Below, one piece after another: positions 60,900-64,000 of a stretch of DNA of 64,000 nt; positions within the stretch are counted from its first letter, which is position 1, and each line of letters begins with the position of its first letter. This stretch comes from Undaria pinnatifida. Lineage: Eukaryota; Sar; Phaeophyceae; Laminariales; Alariaceae. The DNA lies in NCBI GenBank assembly GCA_012845835.1, contig JABAKD010000009.1, positions 3,696,904-3,760,903 on the forward strand, in the 5' to 3' direction. Below the pieces are notes generated by a model, which was not told where the DNA came from, searched no databases, and saw nothing but the letters and a program-made list of their open reading frames with translations. The translations under genes were made by a program, and so were the position numbers.

Positions 60900-61640
60900 G
60901 ATGTCTGTCGGGTAAGTGATAACCCGATGCGCTCCATCCCGGCGTTCAAGGGGTGCGGGGCTATATGGTGCTTTGACTACAGCAAATAACAAAATAAGTG
61001 CTTGTTTGTTGATCCCTACGAAGCGTAGAGGGCTTACCGGTTGAGCTGACGGCTGACGACAGTGGGGTAGTGGAGTCACCGGTACGGAGACAAGTAAAAC
61101 ACGTACATATATTTTTGGTTGCCTTTAGCCATAGCACATCGTGGAGGAGATGACTCACTCAGTAGACAAAACACAACGAGGGGTGACGGCGAATTAGCCT
61201 TAATGTTTGCACCACAACGATGTACCGCTTCAATGTAGCCAACGTATCAGTGGAAACTCAAACAATACTCGACCGTCACCATACCCGCATCGTATCCAAG
61301 CATACAATGGACAGCCTCCCTGCTTCGTAAATCATACGGCACAAAGTTGTCATATGAGGGTGAAACGATCCAATGAAAAATATGGTCAATCAATATCCTC
61401 CCAGTACTACTGTGACAAAAAAAAAAAATTGCAGCACCATAGTTCTTGGAAAGCACTCCATAAATCTCGAGACACAATTCAAGGACAGTATCTAACATAA
61501 ATTTTCGCGATCCTATAGACTAATATTAATCTTTAAATCCTTAGTCCAAAAACAAAAAATCAAATCCAAAAGCAATAGGCCGAAAACTAAAATATGAAAT
61601 CCAAGTTCCAAACCTCCAAAAAAACACTAAAAAATCGTCC
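60900..61640. other. unassigned, A-rich at the right
   Basis: Beyond the last match to L, the sequence holds only short frames on both strands. From about 61.5 kb it turns strongly A-rich (AAATCC and AAAAC repeats), leading into the decayed reading frame. Confidence 0.4.
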
Positions 61641-62160
61641 TTATCATCAGCACTCAGCCTTCCTCATAAAACGGCTGTCAGAGATAAAGAATATGAATGC
61701 CAACGAGTGTTGTCGGACATGAGTCTCAAACTCACTCACGAATTAGACAAATGCCTCCCGGTTAGGTAGATACTGAAAATCCATTCAGATTCCAGATGCT
61801 CAAATCTACAGCAAAAAAATGCCACACTAGACAACGCACTTGTGAAAAAGTAATATTTCGAAGTCAAGGAACAGTTACATACCTCCCTAAAAACTATATA
61901 CTCTCTCTCTGAAGAGTATCAAGGGCAGCTGAAATACGCAGAGTAATCCGCCAAGAAACAATTCAAATAAGCTCGCGAAAAAGTTTGTCGCCCTCGGGTT
62001 CAGACGTATCGAAGCCGTCGAGTTTTAGACCGTTTTCGAAATCAGCCAGACAAAACAAAACGATTTGGCTCAGCTGGGTCTCATTAAGGGGCTAGTTGAG
62101 AAAACCATTGACTGATTACGCAAGGATGACACCGGGTATTTTACCAAAAGCCGTTGACGT
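61640..62160 (+). pseudogene. decayed coiled-coil-like coding sequence
   Basis: One frame reads protein-like Lys/Glu/Leu/Gln-rich sequence from about 61640 (SALSLPHKTAVRDKEYE, then LSDMSLKLTHELDK, NATLDNALVKK, FEVKEQLHTSL, YSLSEEYQGQLKYAE, SAKKQFK), broken by TAG and TAA codons. After a frame change near 61980 it continues KKFVALGFRRIEAVEF, TVFEISQTKQND, LGLIKGLVEKTID and LRKDDTGYFTK with TAG and TGA stops. Heptad-like leucine spacing suggests a coiled coil. The family is not recognised; it may be the gag-like or capsid part of a retroelement, given the Copia relic just beyond it on the other strand. Confidence 0.45.
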
Positions 62161-62252
62161 CCCCAAGTCCAAAAATCTCATAATTCAATGTCGAACAGTA
62201 GAAGTAACAAACCTTGTGTACTAAATCATGATACATTCTACCATACTCCAAA

Positions 62253-62558
62253 TCATATGTTCCATAATATAATCTCGGTGAAAGGAAAATTATCAACGGC
62301 AGACTTGCAGTGTACCTTCCGCGGTGAACTCGTGTTCCTAGCCACCGCTCTCACTGCGTTCGCAATGTCTGGACGTGTCTGATTAGCCAGGCACTTCAAG
62401 CATCCGACCAGCCCGCGAAGAAGGCCAGTCTGTTCGAGACCTTCTTTGAGCGGGTTTGTCCTACCCGAACTAACGAATATATCACCATTAACCGCGCAAA
62501 TCCCGGAAAAATCTATCAAACCCCGCAAAATGACTCTAGATTTGATCGTTGACTCCAC
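62253..62558 (-). pseudogene. Ty1/Copia RT to RNase H junction fragment
   Basis: A 101-codon minus-strand frame includes LVGCLKCLANQTRPDIANAV, the conserved segment found between reverse transcriptase and RNase H in Copia polyproteins (G-x-L-x-Y/W-L-A-x-x-TRPDI). It is followed by VRAVARNTSSPRKVH (normally R-x-x-x-P-x-x-x-H-W). The Trp after the His is lost and the frame diverges soon after, and no YVDD catalytic motif is seen upstream. This is a short dead fragment of a Copia LTR retrotransposon; no LTR could be identified. Confidence 0.75.
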
Positions 62559-62559
62559 A

Positions 62560-64000
62560 ACGTTTGATGCCGGTATAACCCGAATTCAACAGCGTGTTTT
62601 TTTCTGTTTTTTAGAGTATCGATAGATCAGAGCGCAAACGCCTCAATACACCTTACGAGGTTGGTATATGAAGGGTCAAGTTATTCCGACAGGCACAAGC
62701 ATTTATCCTGCCTGTCCTTCTGCCAAAGCTACTGTGTCTGTTACTATTATTTAACCCGTAAAAAAACGTATTGAACGCAAAGAATGCGAAAGAAAATGAT
62801 CATCTCAGCCGCAACGAGTTACATGTAATCGCTACTAATTCAAATACTGCTGTTGTATAGTTATCAGTATCATATATCGCGACAGCATTTCACATAGAGT
62901 ATTTCGACACAGCAAAAGTCCAACACCTGCTGTACTACTCTATGAGCGAGACAAAACTCATACAGAAACAATTGTTGATAACATGACCCGTGATTGTTGC
63001 CGTACTCTAGTGCAAACGATGGGAAGAATTCTCCACCTGGGTGTCTGTTCCTCCCACACCCAGCGAACTCCAACGCAACCAGCCACCTCGTACCGACCCC
63101 AACCCGGCCCCACACATCAACGGGCTCAACGGCCGGCGCGCCCACGGAGCACGAGATATACTGCCCGTATTTTAGATTCACAACCAAGTCGTCGAAGCAT
63201 CCCTTCTGCCTCGTCACAAACTGCTCCTGATGCCCCTGCTGCTGCAGTGCAGTGCTCTCGCTCCTAGTCTCAAGCATCTGGAATACTAGGTATGACGTCC
63301 AAAAAGGGGGTGGTGCTGCCGGAGGCTGCAGCTGCTGATGCTCAATGACAGCTGCAAGAGGTCCTGCTGCTCTTTGCTCCTCATCTCTAACTCCACATTC
63401 AGTATTGCTTCCGTTTTCAACTACTGCGCCTGCCGCGGCTGCTGCTGTGCAGTTCTCCCACTCCTAGTCTCAGGTACTGGGATTACGAGATGGTTCTCGC
63501 ATCTGGCCACGCCCACTCCCCTCTCTGGTGCCTGACACGGCTGATAAATGTCTCGCATCTGCTTTAGCCGTAAAGAGAAGCTTGAGAGCTCGAGAAGAAG
63601 TCGAGAGTACTCGCAAATGATAAGGTCGCTTTCCTCAATGCAACCTTCGATTCGGTAAAACTTGTGTCATCCTGCCGAAATCTCGTTTATGGTCAGGAAC
63701 CCAAACCGTAAATCATCCTCTATTTATTCTCATGTTGGTCACGTATTGCGAGCAGCTGATTCAGCTCCCGCATCTTGGCCCTTCGAGACCTCCCGATCTC
63801 TCTGCCAACGTTTTAAGGTCCCGGTTCACAACGCCCATATTCGCCGCACCTTCAGGCATGGGTAAAGTGTAGCACACAGCTCGCTCCCTTTAACAGGGAG
63901 AACTGTTTTTGTGATATCTCCACCTACCAAGTAGCTTTCTTGGTACCCAACACCCTACCACGTCACCCAACACCCTTTGCTTCGAACCGGGAAGGTACAG
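62560..64000. other. unassigned right end
   Basis: A 135-codon minus-strand frame (62870-63277) and shorter plus frames are present without recognisable domains. CTGCTG/CTGCAG-rich stretches lie at 63235-63255 and 63325-63440. At 63928-63946 ACCAAG...CTTGGT can form a small hairpin, followed by two CCCAACACCCT repeats (63950, 63966). None is enough for a call. Confidence 0.4.

Larger units (their letters stand above)
45455..60900 (+). repeat. ancient duplicated block, copy R
   Basis: Most complete and least interrupted copy. 45.455-50.26 and 56.08-60.9 kb match L and M in order. It lacks element E4, the OTU-helicase insertion and the retrotransposon present in the other copies, and so gives their empty sites. 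Between 50.26 and 56.08 kb it carries 5.8 kb that L does not have at about 22.2 kb. Between 59.24 and 59.8 kb it holds extra sequence relative to L with a short diverged direct repeat. Apart from the frame at 58460-58993, I see no candidate gene; short ORFs do not keep their frames between copies. Confidence 0.7.

Noticed and set aside
61640-62160. Nuclear code with TAA/TAG read as Gln
   Set aside because: The OTU-PIF1 gene contains no internal TAA/TAG in its spliced frames, and TGA stops also appear in the ghost frame; decay is simpler.

Overview
The window looks like a gene-poor, repeat-rich stretch of a eukaryotic nuclear genome, most likely an alga or other protist; the species cannot be named from the sequence. 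The evidence is GT-AG introns in the one convincing gene, relics of a non-LTR retrotransposon, a Copia fragment, microsatellites, very long G runs, and no bacterial-style packed genes. Most open reading frames are short and unrecognisable, and many are artefacts of G-rich or T-rich tracts.

Layout. 1-5.07 kb: unassigned. 5.07-6.87 kb: first copy (E1) of a G-tract-rich interspersed element, called element E here. 8.33-9.53 kb: 5'-truncated non-LTR retrotransposon relic (copy A). 9.8-10.8 kb: small tandem repeats and an unrecognised minus-strand ORF. 11.3-12.4 kb: inverted copy E2. 12.5-14.15 kb: segment bracketed by two inverted trinucleotide arrays. 14.95-60.9 kb: three old, strongly diverged direct copies (L, M, R) of one roughly 9-10 kb sequence, each broken by different insertions. 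61.6-62.6 kb: a decayed coiled-coil-like reading frame followed by an antisense Copia relic. 62.6-64 kb: unassigned.

The three copies act as each other's control. L (14.95-31.95 kb) is interrupted at 17.5-20.6 kb by the 3' part of the non-LTR element plus element E3, and holds a 4.9 kb segment at 25.65-30.6 kb that R lacks. M (32.7-42.3 kb) is interrupted by element E4 (33,493-35,121), which itself holds a SINE-like insertion, and by a GC-rich 5.3 kb insertion (about 35,639-40,957). R (45.45-60.9 kb) has the empty sites for these insertions but holds its own extra 5.8 kb (50.26-56.08 kb).

The most informative feature is the 5.3 kb insertion in M. It carries a spliced gene joining an OTU-type cysteine protease domain to a PIF1-family helicase, with three credible GT-AG introns, one frameshift between the two domains, repeated upstream sequence and clustered repeats near its 3' end. 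The empty site in R shows no obvious target duplication. I read it as a decayed or truncated Helitron-like or related helicase-encoding mobile element. No Rep (HUH) domain is visible, so that classification is inference.
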